Assembly: GCA_015233565.1 (NCBI GenBank)
Contig: JADFXM010000018.1
Location: 1 to 64,000, forward strand
Direction of reading: 5' to 3'
DNA from: Candidatus Rifleibacteriota bacterium
GTDB taxonomy: Bacteria; Muiribacteriota; Ozemobacteria; Ozemobacterales; Ozemobacteraceae
DNA length: 64,000 bases
Below the pieces are notes generated by a model that made no database searches, was not told where the DNA came from, and saw only the letters and a program-made list of their open reading frames with translations. Shown in pieces: positions 19,083-27,791 of the stretch (positions within the stretch are counted from its first letter, which is position 1; the number at the start of each line of letters is the position of its first letter). Both the position numbers and the translations under genes were made by a program.

Positions 19083-20020
19083 GAAAGTTTCTCGGCAATG
19101 CGCATTTTAGCTGAACGACTTCTAGGATTCTCATTTTCCTCTTTTGAATTTGGAGTAATGGGCTTTCTTGTTATTATCTTAATAATGGCCTTATTTCCAC
19201 ATCTGCACTCGGGAAGCCCCGGCGGGCAGAGACATTTACCGGAAGCTATCTGAAATGCATTTTTTACAATTCTGTCTTCCAATGAATGAAAGGAAATTAT
19301 GGAAAGGCGTCCACCCGGATTCAGAGAATTAATTGCCCCAGTAATGACGTTTTCAAGTTCTTCCAGTTCATGGTTAACTGCTATTCTCAGTGCCATAAAA
19401 ACACGGGTTGCTGGATGAATTCGGGAATTTCTACCTGCCCCGGGCGGAAGAGCTGCGATAACAGCCTGAGAAAGTTCCTCCGTTGATTCAAATGGCTTCT
19501 TACTTCGAAGATACACAATTTTTGAAGCGATCCTTCGCGATAGTTTTTCTTCACCATACTGATAGAAAATATTTGCCAGTTCTTCCGCAGAAAATGTGTT
19601 GACTATTTGGGCCGCAGTTTTTCCGGATGAGCGATTCATGCGCATATCCAATGGTCCTTTTTGAGAAAACGCAAACCCACGCTCGGAATTATCTATCTGC
19701 CAGGAGGAAATTCCAAGATCAAGGAGTATGCCATCTACGCCCGAAATCCCCAGCATTTTTAAATATTCTTCAAGCATTGAGAAAGACCCATTTATCAATT
19801 CAATCTTGGCGTTCTTTTTTAGTTCAGTCTTTTCAAGAGTCTCGGGGTCCCGGTCAATTCCAATTATTTTTTCGATATGCGGATATTTTTCAAGCAAGAG
19901 CTTGGAATGGCCTCCCAAGCCAAATGTTCCATCGACGAAAATCCGTCCGTCGCTTGGAAAACCATATTCCAGAAATTCCGTTGTCAAAACCGGAATGTGA
20001 TGTTGATTCTCAATATTCAT
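19079..20020 (-). CDS. rsmH: RsmH (MraW), 16S rRNA C1402 N4-methyltransferase
   Basis: A 313-residue SAM-dependent methyltransferase for 16S rRNA position C1402. Motifs include the SAM-binding DGTFGLGGHS near residues 31-40, DGILLDLGISSWQ and ISFHSLEDRIVK. Length and motif order match the family. In most bacteria it is the gene before ftsL; here it follows the ftsL-like gene and is coupled by a 4-bp overlap to ftsI. Confidence 0.95.
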   Translation of the reverse strand: MNIENQHHIPVLTTEFLEYGFPSDGRIFVDGTFGLGGHSKLLLEKYPHIEKIIGIDRDPETLEKTELKKNAKIELINGSFSMLEEYLKMLGISGVDGILLDLGISSWQIDNSERGFAFSQKGPLDMRMNRSSGKTAAQIVNTFSAEELANIFYQYGEEKLSRRIASKIVYLRSKKPFESTEELSQAVIAALPPGAGRNSRIHPATRVFMALRIAVNHELEELENVITGAINSLNPGGRLSIISFHSLEDRIVKNAFQIASGKCLCPPGLPECRCGNKAIIKIITRKPITPNSKEENENPRSRSAKMRIAEKLS

Positions 20021-20076
20021 TACTTTTCGATAGTCAGCTTAGAAAAGAATTTTTTAAACATTTTGAAAATGTGTTT

Positions 20077-20430
20077 TTAGTGCTTTTTGAAATCGGTCAT
20101 TGGGATAAAACAGAGTTGTTTGGGAAAAACCATTCCCAAATCTTCTTTGGCAAGCTTTTCGATTCGATTAATTGACTGAAGCTTCGATATATCAGCTTTT
20201 AAAACTGCATTATTGGTATCAAGTGTTGAAATCTTTTTTGAAAGCTCCTGGAGACGCCATTTGATTTCCACTATTTTTGTCGATTGCCAAACATACATAG
20301 TAAACATTAGGCTAAGTAGAAGAATAGCTGTCATATATAAGCGTATCAATTTTTTCCTGGGACTGCCTAGCTCAATCGGGTCAATCCGCCAGTTCTGGTA
20401 GTTCAAGGTTATGTGTGCTGTCTTTTTCAA
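20077..20430 (-). CDS. ftsL: FtsL-like division protein
   Basis: A 117-residue bitopic membrane protein: about 28 cytoplasmic residues, one transmembrane segment (~29-50), then a heptad-patterned coiled coil and the motif RIEKLAKEDLGMVFP, typical of FtsL/DivIC-type proteins. These join FtsQ and FtsB in regulating the septal synthase. The start codon is TTG at 20430, preceded by AAGGGGAA. Identification rests on topology, motif and location at the head of the dcw cluster, because FtsL sequences diverge widely. Its position before, not after, rsmH is unusual. Confidence 0.8.
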   Translation of the reverse strand: MKKTAHITLNYQNWRIDPIELGSPRKKLIRLYMTAILLLSLMFTMYVWQSTKIVEIKWRLQELSKKISTLDTNNAVLKADISKLQSINRIEKLAKEDLGMVFPKQLCFIPMTDFKKH

Positions 20431-20898
20431 ACTTTTCCCCTTGCATTTTGCTAAAAATTATTCTTGAAAAAATCTCGGCATTTCCCCAACAATGATTAAG
20501 AACAATTTTGAATTTTCTACAAAACCGTCCAAAGCAATGCAAAAATTAACATAATTACGTAGGTTTCTCATTTTCCCCTAAGGCCGGTTGGATCAATACT
20601 TGGGAGTTTGAAATCATGTGAAATTGAACATCCAGCGAGAAAAAACAATCAATATCGGGATAATAATTTTTTTTTGCTGAACCACACTATCCTCCGCTTG
20701 ATGGTGTACGTAAACAAGGAGAAACCCTGTGGTTTCTCCCTAAAAATCTCATTAAAACAAAGAAAATCTGTTTTTCCCCGAATTTTCCGGGAAACTTTTG
20801 CATCAGCTCAATATTTCATGGAACTAAATTGCTGAAATGATAACTTAATCTTCAAACTATTCGTTTTCGTACCTTAACGAAAATTAGCCACTTATTTT
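20431..20898. other. 468-bp intergenic region, no mraZ
   Basis: The gap between the C11 peptidase gene and the dcw cluster. No mraZ is found where it usually sits. It contains the perfect hairpin at 20718-20739. The 300 bp upstream of ftsL presumably hold its promoter, but I cannot fix one. Confidence 0.5.
20718..20739 (-). terminator. probable terminator of the C11 peptidase gene
   Basis: A perfect 9-bp stem GGAGAAACC/GGTTTCTCC with a 4-nt loop. On the minus strand it lies about 160 bp after the peptidase stop and is followed by TTGTTT, a weak T-run. Its reverse flank is also AT-rich, so it might act both ways. Confidence 0.5.
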
Positions 20899-23694
20899 TT
20901 ACCGGCGCAGTGTACCATGCTGGGTGGAAAATTCCAATAGGGAACGAATATTTTTTTCAAGTTCAGAAATTGCCCTTCTTTGATCAGCTGGTAACTTACT
21001 GATTGCAACAAGGGCTTCTTTCGCTGTTTGGGGACGCCTTTCCGAAAGATATTTTACTTTGTAGGTTATTCGCTTTGTCATGTCAGAAATCATATCCATG
21101 TTATCTTGGAGGTCAGCAGCACCAACGCTCTTCGATTTGGACCTGCTTGCTGAGGCTGCCGCAAGCTCAGCGATCTCTTGATTGACAGAAGGGTTCATAA
21201 GCGATTTAATTTTATTTAAGATAGCAGTTCTCTGACTATTTGAATTGATTCCTTCAATTCCAAAAGAGAAAAATAGAGCCCTGTAGCCATCCACTGCAAA
21301 CACTGCCGCACCGCCGCTGGATTTAATTCCTCTTGTATTGGAAAATGGCTTCAAATCAGGACCAGCCATTGCTTTTCGGTCGGCAATATCTCGCGCCGCT
21401 GAATCATATTTCATGATCAATTTTCCACCGGCAAGTGAGTCTATTTCATCGGGCCATTTCTGATTGTTCGCGCCATCCCCTCCAAAGATCTGGAATGATG
21501 TTCCTGCAAAAAAGTCGGGAATTCCAACAACCACATGTATGTCAGTGTCATCCTGGACAAAAACAGTTTTACAAATTTCCTTCAAAAACGGTGTATCTCT
21601 TAAGGAATATCCGATGTCCTGGCCAGTTATTACAACTTTTCCTCCTGATTTAAGAAAAGAAGTCAAAACACTTATTTCATCAGCCGTTAATTGCTGCTGA
21701 TTTGATGAATCTTGAACGGACAAAAACACCCAGCCATTCAAATAACGCTTCAACACTTCAAGCTTGAGGTTTCCGTCTACCATTCTATCCCAGGTGTCAA
21801 AGTTGATTCCGGCTTCTTTCATAGAAGCTTGCAGAACTGGCGCCCCGGGCGAAAAAGCATCTGTAAAAGCCAAAAGAACCTGGCCGAAAGACTCAAACTT
21901 TTTCTTCGTAAAAAAAGTTGATTTGTAAACCGAAGGTGGAACATTTTCACCTGATAACTTCAAATTAATTGCAATTTCGGTATTTTCTGGGGTTTCAGGC
22001 AAAACTTGAAAACTTCCGGCTTTAATTTCAAGCGCCTTACCGGGTTCTGGACTTTCCAATATTGGAACTGAGGTTTTATCAAAATTTAAATACTTGCTAT
22101 CGGTGCTATATTCCAAGGTCGCCTTGGACGCCTTTTGACGGCCGTTATTTTTCACGGAAAACTTCAAATCCACGTTTTCCCCGGCGGTAATCTGGCCATC
22201 GTGATTTTCGTCATCCAACACAACTCCCTGGATTTTTAAATAAGCTAGATTTGGAACTTCAAACTCATTTAAAAAAGCAGACCACTGACTCTGTTTTGAA
22301 AAAGCTAAATGCTCATAAGACTTCTTAAAAGTATCGTAAGTCAGCTGATCCGGGAGGTAGATTGCTAAACCAGAGGAAGTGAGGTATTTGTCGCCATTAT
22401 GGCAGTTGCAAACAACGAATCCTTTGCCTGATGGATCAGACAGTTTTTTTAAAAGTTCATCCACTGCTGCTTTTAATTCCGGATTTTGCGTTTTTTGTGA
22501 TAGCAAACGAGCAAAATCGCCAATATCGACATAATCACTGTACACATATTTTAAAGCTTCATCTCTTGAAAGGTCGATCGAATTTATTTCTATAATATTC
22601 TTTATCATAACGGCGGTAAGTTTATTCAGAGTCGCACAAAATTCTTTGGTCTTTGATAAATCCAGCATGGATAGGATTACCGATGTGTTACCTTGAGGAC
22701 CATTGTTATATGAAGAGGCGTAAGCCTTAACAGTTAGCTTTCCCAACTTTTCGCCATCCATGGTTGGTTCAGCCGCCAATTCTTTCATCATAGTGTCAAA
22801 AGGCCAACCCCGGTCTGGTTCAAGGTCGGGGGAGCCCACTTGAAAATGAACATAAGGAGAAACTTCATAGGCAACTTCGGTCATTTGCATCAAGCAAGCA
22901 TCGAAACCAAGAAGTTCAATTGGCTTTCCCAGAATGCCTGTGATTTTTTGTAAAGATTTTCCAAGGGTTGGGATGTCCATTGAGGATTTTGAAGTATCGT
23001 CATAGCAAATGTTCCGGGAAATAGTATTGAAAATTCGCTGCAAATCTTGAGAAGGTTGAGTTGCAATCACCGGAATATGAACTATTTCACTTGCAGGAAT
23101 AGTATCTTCAGATCTCATCACTCTGGCAGAACGATCTAGAGGTGCCTTAGCTCTTCTGACCGCTGCAGCAGCGACAGACGCGGAGGTTCCAGAATCGGGC
23201 CCCGGAACCGCAACACTTCCATCGGGAAGGATTTCTTTCCACCCGGTTCCGTGATTCCATATGATTAATGCATATTTTTCAGCGGGATATGACTCTTTTG
23301 CCCATTTTACAAAATCAACAAGAACGTCAGAGGAGGCAGAATTTTCACTTCCCATATCCTGGGCGACTGGGGAAGAAACTTTTTCAGGTTGATCGTCTTT
23401 TTGAATAAAAAAACGCTTGGACCCAGCCCACTTGAAATCTGTATCAGCAGAAAACTTGCCGGATCGGTCAAGTTGAACCACTATATTTATATCCTTTGTG
23501 GATCCGACAGTTTCAAGTTGGTTCAAATTCCATTCGGCATTAGCTTCAAGATTGTTATCGGCAGCCATAAACACCATAACGGTCCATTTTTTGGGAGCCG
23601 ATTGGGAAGGAGCCGAAAACAAGATCTGCACGAAAAATAGCTGCAATATCACAATTAAAGAGAGTGACAATTTTTTGGAAATCCGGCAAATCAT
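20899..23694 (-). CDS. exported C11 (clostripain-like) cysteine peptidase
   Basis: The preferred start is the ATG at 23694 (931 residues), since GGAGGG lies 5 bp upstream; an upstream ATG would add 18 residues and bury the signal peptide. The N-terminus is a Sec signal (about 1-30). The peptidase C11 domain follows, from WTVMVFMAADNNLE, with the catalytic His148 in IIWNHGTGW and Cys267 in GFDACLMQM. Beyond ~490 lies a beta-sandwich-like region (DENHDGQITAGENVDL), a ThuA/GATase-like region with KVVITGQD, and a helical tail. C11 enzymes cleave after Arg or Lys and often self-process. At over 900 residues this is a large secreted member, probably feeding peptides to the peptidases and transporter. 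Confidence 0.88.
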   Translation of the reverse strand: MICRISKKLSLSLIVILQLFFVQILFSAPSQSAPKKWTVMVFMAADNNLEANAEWNLNQLETVGSTKDINIVVQLDRSGKFSADTDFKWAGSKRFFIQKDDQPEKVSSPVAQDMGSENSASSDVLVDFVKWAKESYPAEKYALIIWNHGTGWKEILPDGSVAVPGPDSGTSASVAAAAVRRAKAPLDRSARVMRSEDTIPASEIVHIPVIATQPSQDLQRIFNTISRNICYDDTSKSSMDIPTLGKSLQKITGILGKPIELLGFDACLMQMTEVAYEVSPYVHFQVGSPDLEPDRGWPFDTMMKELAAEPTMDGEKLGKLTVKAYASSYNNGPQGNTSVILSMLDLSKTKEFCATLNKLTAVMIKNIIEINSIDLSRDEALKYVYSDYVDIGDFARLLSQKTQNPELKAAVDELLKKLSDPSGKGFVVCNCHNGDKYLTSSGLAIYLPDQLTYDTFKKSYEHLAFSKQSQWSAFLNEFEVPNLAYLKIQGVVLDDENHDGQITAGENVDLKFSVKNNGRQKASKATLEYSTDSKYLNFDKTSVPILESPEPGKALEIKAGSFQVLPETPENTEIAINLKLSGENVPPSVYKSTFFTKKKFESFGQVLLAFTDAFSPGAPVLQASMKEAGINFDTWDRMVDGNLKLEVLKRYLNGWVFLSVQDSSNQQQLTADEISVLTSFLKSGGKVVITGQDIGYSLRDTPFLKEICKTVFVQDDTDIHVVVGIPDFFAGTSFQIFGGDGANNQKWPDEIDSLAGGKLIMKYDSAARDIADRKAMAGPDLKPFSNTRGIKSSGGAAVFAVDGYRALFFSFGIEGINSNSQRTAILNKIKSLMNPSVNQEIAELAAASASRSKSKSVGAADLQDNMDMISDMTKRITYKVKYLSERRPQTAKEALVAISKLPADQRRAISELEKNIRSLLEFSTQHGTLRR

Positions 23695-24098
23695 TATTTC
23701 CCTCCAAAATATAAATTTTGAGGACTGTTTAATGATTATAGCTGGCATTAGTAACTACTGTCAAACAGCTGATTTTTTCTGAAGAACTTCAAGACAAATT
23801 AAACCAATCCCACAAAATAATAACGTAACTTTTATTTTAAATAAAGTCTCGTCGTAAAGCTTATGCAGGTATTAAAAAATTTGGGATTGAGTCTGAGAAA
23901 ATTGTCTTTCAAAAAGTTTTTCATGGAATTTTCGTGCTTAACTTTTGTTCAAATTATTGAAAAATAAAATTTGCCGGAAGTGGTGATTTTCAGAAGAGAA
24001 GGCAATTCAAAACGCTGTTTCAGCTTAAGTTTGAGCGGGAGTTAAGAATCATCTGAAATTTTGCCGATGAATATGTCACCTGAAAGGAGGTGGTCGGC
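23695..24098. other. intergenic region with a 24-nt dispersed repeat
   Basis: No gene seen between the divergent C11 peptidase and the small membrane protein gene. Positions 23803-23826 match 51428-51451 at 23 of 24 bases. The promoters of both divergent genes must lie here. Confidence 0.5.
23803..23826 (+). repeat. 24-nt dispersed repeat, first copy
   Basis: Matches 51428-51451 at 23 of 24 bases in the same orientation; flanks are unrelated on both sides. It lies in the divergent region upstream of the C11 peptidase. Confidence 0.6.
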
Positions 24099-24245
24099 AT
24101 GAAGGTGCTGGCAACCGTCTTGGTGCTGATCACTAGTATATTTGGCTTCATTTGCTCATACGAATTTGCCTACAAAAAAGTGGCATTCTTCCTTAATAAG
24201 GAGCAGCCGAAAGTCGAAATGGTAGCAAGCACGGGTGGCAGGTGA
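24099..24245 (+). CDS. small single-pass membrane protein, 48 residues
   Basis: A short gene below common length cut-offs. ATG at 24099 is preceded by a near-ideal AAAGGAGGTGG site at optimal spacing, and the frame of 48 codons ends in TGA followed closely by a strong terminator. The product begins MKVLATVLVLITSIFGFIC, a hydrophobic segment, then a short polar tail ending STGGR. It stands alone with its own terminator, so it is very probably expressed as a monocistronic message. I recognise no family. A regulatory leader peptide is an alternative, but the terminator isolates it from deoB. Confidence 0.7.
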   Translation: MKVLATVLVLITSIFGFICSYEFAYKKVAFFLNKEQPKVEMVASTGGR

Positions 24246-24251
24246 AAAACT

Positions 24252-24306
24252 TCCTCACTGAGTTTTCCTGAATTCAATTTCAGGAAAATTCAGTCAGGGA
24301 TTTTTT
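24252..24306 (+). terminator. strong intrinsic terminator after the 48-residue gene
   Basis: A long inverted repeat (core CTGAGTTTTCCTGAA / TTCAGGAAAATTCAG, one mismatch, extended by further pairs) with a 6-nt loop, followed by TTTTTT. It starts within 10 bp of the small gene's stop codon. Confidence 0.85.
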
Positions 24307-24691
24307 CCCTTAAATTCAGAATTCCCGCGGCTGAAAAGCTTATCTTTCGCGAAAATTTCTTTTCAGCAAGTGGTTCTATTAAAATTTGAATCTTTAAGTT
24401 TGAATTTTTCTTGCGAACGATTAATGTAAAAAGTTAGCAGGAAGCCTCACCTGAACTAATTTAAATTTTCTATTTTCGGCCAAATGGTGCCAGAATTAAA
24501 TACTCCATCAAACGAATTCTGAAATTTTGTAAGTGCAAAAATGCACAATACCCCTAAACTCCAGGTGGAAACTTTTCCAAATAGGCTTGCATCCTTTTGA
24601 AACTCAGGAAATATTATTGATTTCCTCGAATAATTAAGGTTATACTTTTTCCCGTTAATGACTTTTATTTTCTGAGAAGGGAAGCAAAAAA
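24307..24691 (+). other. deoB upstream region, nothing recognised
   Basis: About 385 bp of AT-rich sequence between the terminator and deoB. It should contain the deoB promoter. No riboswitch, repeat or open frame stands out. Confidence 0.4.
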
Positions 24692-25837
24692 ATGCGAGCA
24701 TTTTGTATCGTTTTAGATAGCGTGGGAATTGGAGCCATGCCCGATGCGGACAAATATGATGACATCGGATCAGCCACTTTGCAGAATACCGCCAAGGCTC
24801 TTGGGGGGTTGAAACTTCCAACGATGGGAAAACTCGGACTTGGCAACATTGAGCCAATCATGGGGGTCGCCCCCGAGAATAATCCAAAAGGTGGTTACGG
24901 CAAGCTTTTAGAATTATCCCCCGGAAAAGATACCACAACCGGGCATTGGGAAATGGTTGGAATCAAGCTTGATTACGCTTTTCCACTTTTCCCGGATGGC
25001 TTCCCAAAAAATTGGTTGCAAAGCTATGAAAAAGAGATAGAAAGGGAAACCCTCGCAAATTACGCTTCTTCAGGAACAGAAATAATAATGAAACTCGGTG
25101 ATGAACACGTTAAAACTGGGAAACCCATCGTTTATACCTCTGCAGATTCCGTGTTTCAAGTTGCAGCTCATGAAGAAGTCATTCCTTTGAAGGAACTCTA
25201 CCGCATCTGCCAAATCGCCCGTGACATGCTTCAACCTCCCGACATGGGAGTTGGAAGAGTTATCGCAAGGCCATTCATCGGAACTTCCGGAGCTTATCAA
25301 CGCACACCGAATCGCCACGATTTCAGCCTGAAACCCGGTCGAACAGTGCTGGATGAATTGTGCGATAAGGGATTTCCTGTTTATGGAATCGGAAAAATAT
25401 ACGACATTTTTGCCGGACAGGGAGTCAATCGCCATGTCTCGATAAAAAGCAATCGTGATGGAATGGAAAAAACCATGTCTTCCCTTGAAGAAATCGATAA
25501 AGGTTTTGTCTTCACTAATCTCGTAGATTTCGACATGCTTTTCGGCCATCGTAGAGATGCCAAAGGATACGGCGCAGCTCTTGAAGAATTTGACCAATGG
25601 CTGGAAAAATTCCTTCCGAAACTCAATGAAAACGACTTTTTAATGATAACCGCTGATCATGGATGTGATCCAACTTTCAAAGGAAGCGACCATACCCGGG
25701 AATACCCATTCATACTTACCTATCAAAAAGGACGGGCTGGCCACAATCTGGGTATTCGCAAGGGTTTTTGGGATATCGCAGCAACAGTGGCTTCGCATCT
25801 CGGAATAAAATACGATCGAGGAACTCCGCTTTGTTGA
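24692..25837 (+). CDS. deoB: DeoB, phosphopentomutase
   Basis: A 381-residue alkaline-phosphatase-superfamily mutase that interconverts ribose (deoxyribose) 1- and 5-phosphates in nucleoside salvage. Motifs include DSVGIGAMPDA at residues 9-19 with the metal-binding Asp, GKDTTTGHWEM containing the phosphorylated Thr, the DRNRH-like PNRHDF region, and TADHGCDPTFKGSDHTRE near the C-terminus with metal ligands. Length is typical of the short form. Start ATG follows GAAGGGAAGC. It is not next to other salvage genes, and the sequence downstream is decayed. Confidence 0.95.
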   Translation: MRAFCIVLDSVGIGAMPDADKYDDIGSATLQNTAKALGGLKLPTMGKLGLGNIEPIMGVAPENNPKGGYGKLLELSPGKDTTTGHWEMVGIKLDYAFPLFPDGFPKNWLQSYEKEIERETLANYASSGTEIIMKLGDEHVKTGKPIVYTSADSVFQVAAHEEVIPLKELYRICQIARDMLQPPDMGVGRVIARPFIGTSGAYQRTPNRHDFSLKPGRTVLDELCDKGFPVYGIGKIYDIFAGQGVNRHVSIKSNRDGMEKTMSSLEEIDKGFVFTNLVDFDMLFGHRRDAKGYGAALEEFDQWLEKFLPKLNENDFLMITADHGCDPTFKGSDHTREYPFILTYQKGRAGHNLGIRKGFWDIAATVASHLGIKYDRGTPLC

Positions 25838-26011
25838 GGGACCGCGCAAAATTGACCTGAGCACATGAACTCAAATTCAATTATTACAACATGTGGGTTG
25901 TGAGTACTTTGCCAAAGTTTGATTAAACAGCGGGATCAAAAGAACTTACCATTTTCTCGATTTTTTCCTTTTCGCCAACCTCAACTAACGCTTGGAAAAA
26001 TGTATCAGAAA
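25838..26011. other. short gap downstream of deoB
   Basis: No gene or terminator recognised; it is contiguous with the decayed radical SAM gene on the opposite strand and may contain its lost 3' end. Confidence 0.3.
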
Positions 26012-26392
26012 TTAAGCGTTGATAATTACATTGATCTGTATGACTTCTGGTTCGTCAATCCCTGGGCAAGAGCCCCCACAAATACCGCGAAGCCAAGATT
26101 CTTTGCAGATGATTGCATTTCAGGAATGTGGAAAATCCGTAACTAATTTTTCAAGGGGCTCTTCAAAAAAAACACTTCCAATAAAACAATCCTTTCGATT
26201 CTAAAACTACATTTTTCAGCAAAGGAAAATTAGTAGTGGTTCTCCACCGAAGAAAACAATAGACAAACTTTGACCTGCCTCAAAAGCTTTTTGAAGAATA
26301 TTCAATCCTGCCATTGCTACTTTTTCTTCCATATAGCCATGAATATTCTTGCTTTTGACAAAGCAGTAATTTCAATTTAAATTGCATTCATC
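26012..26392 (-). pseudogene. decayed radical SAM/SPASM peptide-maturase-like gene
   Basis: Minus-strand translation shows fragments of a radical SAM enzyme in order. At 26363-26386 the cluster-binding motif reads CNLN*NYC: the CxxxCxxC pattern with its middle Cys codon changed to TGA. The same frame continues through GYMEEKVAMAG to SIVFFGGEPLL (the GGEP SAM-binding motif), after which a one-base deletion shifts the frame to NFPLLKNVV. Further on, 26012-26119 encodes a SPASM-like CKESWLRGICGGSC stretch, where a Cys is replaced by Ser. Further stops lie upstream and between pieces. The gene is much shorter than the family (350-450 residues). It was probably a peptide- or sulfatase-modifying enzyme; no partner peptide is seen. 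Confidence 0.75.
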
Positions 26393-26451
26393 TCTCAATT
26401 ATTTGACTTTCTTTTGGAAAAGTGATTTGGTTTTGCTTCGATTGAATTAAA

Positions 26452-27402
26452 TCATTTAAATAATTCCTCAGGGGAATCACAAAAAAGGATTTTTTCACAA
26501 AGTTTGTCAAAATCTTCATCTTTGTAATTTTTTATATTGCTAAGAAATTGATCTTTTGCGGATTTTCCAAACTTTTTCTCAATTAGTTTCGAAACAATAT
26601 CTGCTCTTTCTTCAGCTTTTCCTTCAGCTTTTCCTTCAGCTTTCCATTGCATGGGCCACTGGGCTACTGTCTCAGCCAACATACGTTGCGCCTCCTCTAA
26701 ATTTTCTATTCTTACAACTTTTTGTTCAGGAATTCGGTCTTTTAAGATTACTCGTCCAATCCAATGTCCGAAGGCCCTTCGGAGTGAAGCCTGTGCGGGC
26801 AAAGAAAGCCACTTGCTGAGTGCTGCGATTAATTCCATGATTTCCGCTCCTGTATGGCTTTTCTCAAGGCGAATCAATGCAGTCACACAATTATGCAAAT
26901 CTGTGAGTTCTGAATCAGCTATTGCACCTTCATCAAGAATCAGATACGATAATCTGGGACTAAATTTCTCTAACCCCCGAGGAGTTTGACCAATCTGATC
27001 AAAAATATCTGTGGGAGCATCCCACCGCGGGAAACCATTATACAAAACCACTGGGAGAACCGGTGGCAATTTTTCCCCTGGTTTGATCGTCTCGGTCTGA
27101 ATTATGTCCTGGTAAAGCAGACCCAGGTATGCCATGATTCGAACTGCCATATACGGATCGACTGAAGATTGAAATTCAAGCAGTAAATAGATATAAAGCC
27201 AATTTTCCTTCCAGCGGATACGCCAAATGATATCATCACGGCGATCTCGGAAGCAATCGGTAACGTGCTCACTCGGAAAAGGTTCGAGCGTGGAAAAATC
27301 AAGTTGATCAACCCATTCCCCGTGTACAAAGCCCCTAAGAAGGTCTTCCACCATTTTTGGATGGGAAAACAACTTCTTATATGAGTGATCGTGATCAGGC
27401 AT
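26452..27402 (-). CDS. Rpn family PD-(D/E)XK nuclease/putative transposase
   Basis: A 316-residue protein that begins DHDHSYKKLFSHP, the usual opening of the Rpn (recombination-promoting nuclease, PF04754-like) family. The region DIIWRIRW...LYIYLLLEFQSS (about residues 55-77) has the D...ExQ pattern of the PD-(D/E)XK nuclease core. The C-terminal part holds a short GKAEGKAEGKAEERA helix made from three 12-bp DNA repeats (about 26612-26650), a length-variable region common in this family. Rpn proteins promote RecA-independent recombination and horizontal spread; several also act in phage defence. Intact reading frame, next to decayed sequences on both sides. Confidence 0.8.
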   Translation of the reverse strand: MPDHDHSYKKLFSHPKMVEDLLRGFVHGEWVDQLDFSTLEPFPSEHVTDCFRDRRDDIIWRIRWKENWLYIYLLLEFQSSVDPYMAVRIMAYLGLLYQDIIQTETIKPGEKLPPVLPVVLYNGFPRWDAPTDIFDQIGQTPRGLEKFSPRLSYLILDEGAIADSELTDLHNCVTALIRLEKSHTGAEIMELIAALSKWLSLPAQASLRRAFGHWIGRVILKDRIPEQKVVRIENLEEAQRMLAETVAQWPMQWKAEGKAEGKAEERADIVSKLIEKKFGKSAKDQFLSNIKNYKDEDFDKLCEKILFCDSPEELFK

Positions 27403-27611
27403 TTGTTCATTCTACTTAAGTTCGAAGCTGTTTTCAACTATTACTTTAAGAAGCATAGTGAAGGTGCATCCTGCCAATGTAAGGACATAGCAATTATTCA
27501 GTTGTTTTCAAGCGATATTTTGATCAATCAAAAAATTAACTATTTTCTCGACTTAGAAAAATAGCTTTTTGAAGCTTAATTAGGAAGGGTGCAGCATTCA
27601 ATTACGCCTTC

Positions 27612-27791
27612 ATGGAATTCGAACAGTTAAAACAAATTCTTGAGAATACAATTCTCGAAAAAAGGGGTGTGACTATGGTAACCATAGCTGAAACCCTTTT
27701 TAAGAAAGGTGCTGAAAAAGGAGAAATTAAAGGGAAAATTGATCTTTTAAACAGATTCCTCAGATTCATCAGACTCTTCCGATTCCCTTGA
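27612..27791 (+). pseudogene. C-terminal fragment of a second Rpn-type protein
   Basis: A 59-codon frame whose product contains GVTMVTIAETLFKKGAEKG, matching the usual C-terminal MTIAEQL...G.EKG pattern of Rpn/YhgA-like proteins. The N-terminal nuclease part is absent and an in-frame stop lies 14 codons upstream of the first ATG. The end overlaps the 3' end of the O-antigen ligase gene on the other strand by 45 bp. Best read as a remnant of a longer gene. Confidence 0.6.

Noticed and set aside
26372..26374. In-frame TGA in the radical SAM CxxxCxxC motif read as selenocysteine
   Set aside because: The same gene has a one-base frame change, other stop codons and missing regions, so ordinary decay explains the TGA; no selenocysteine insertion hairpin was evident.
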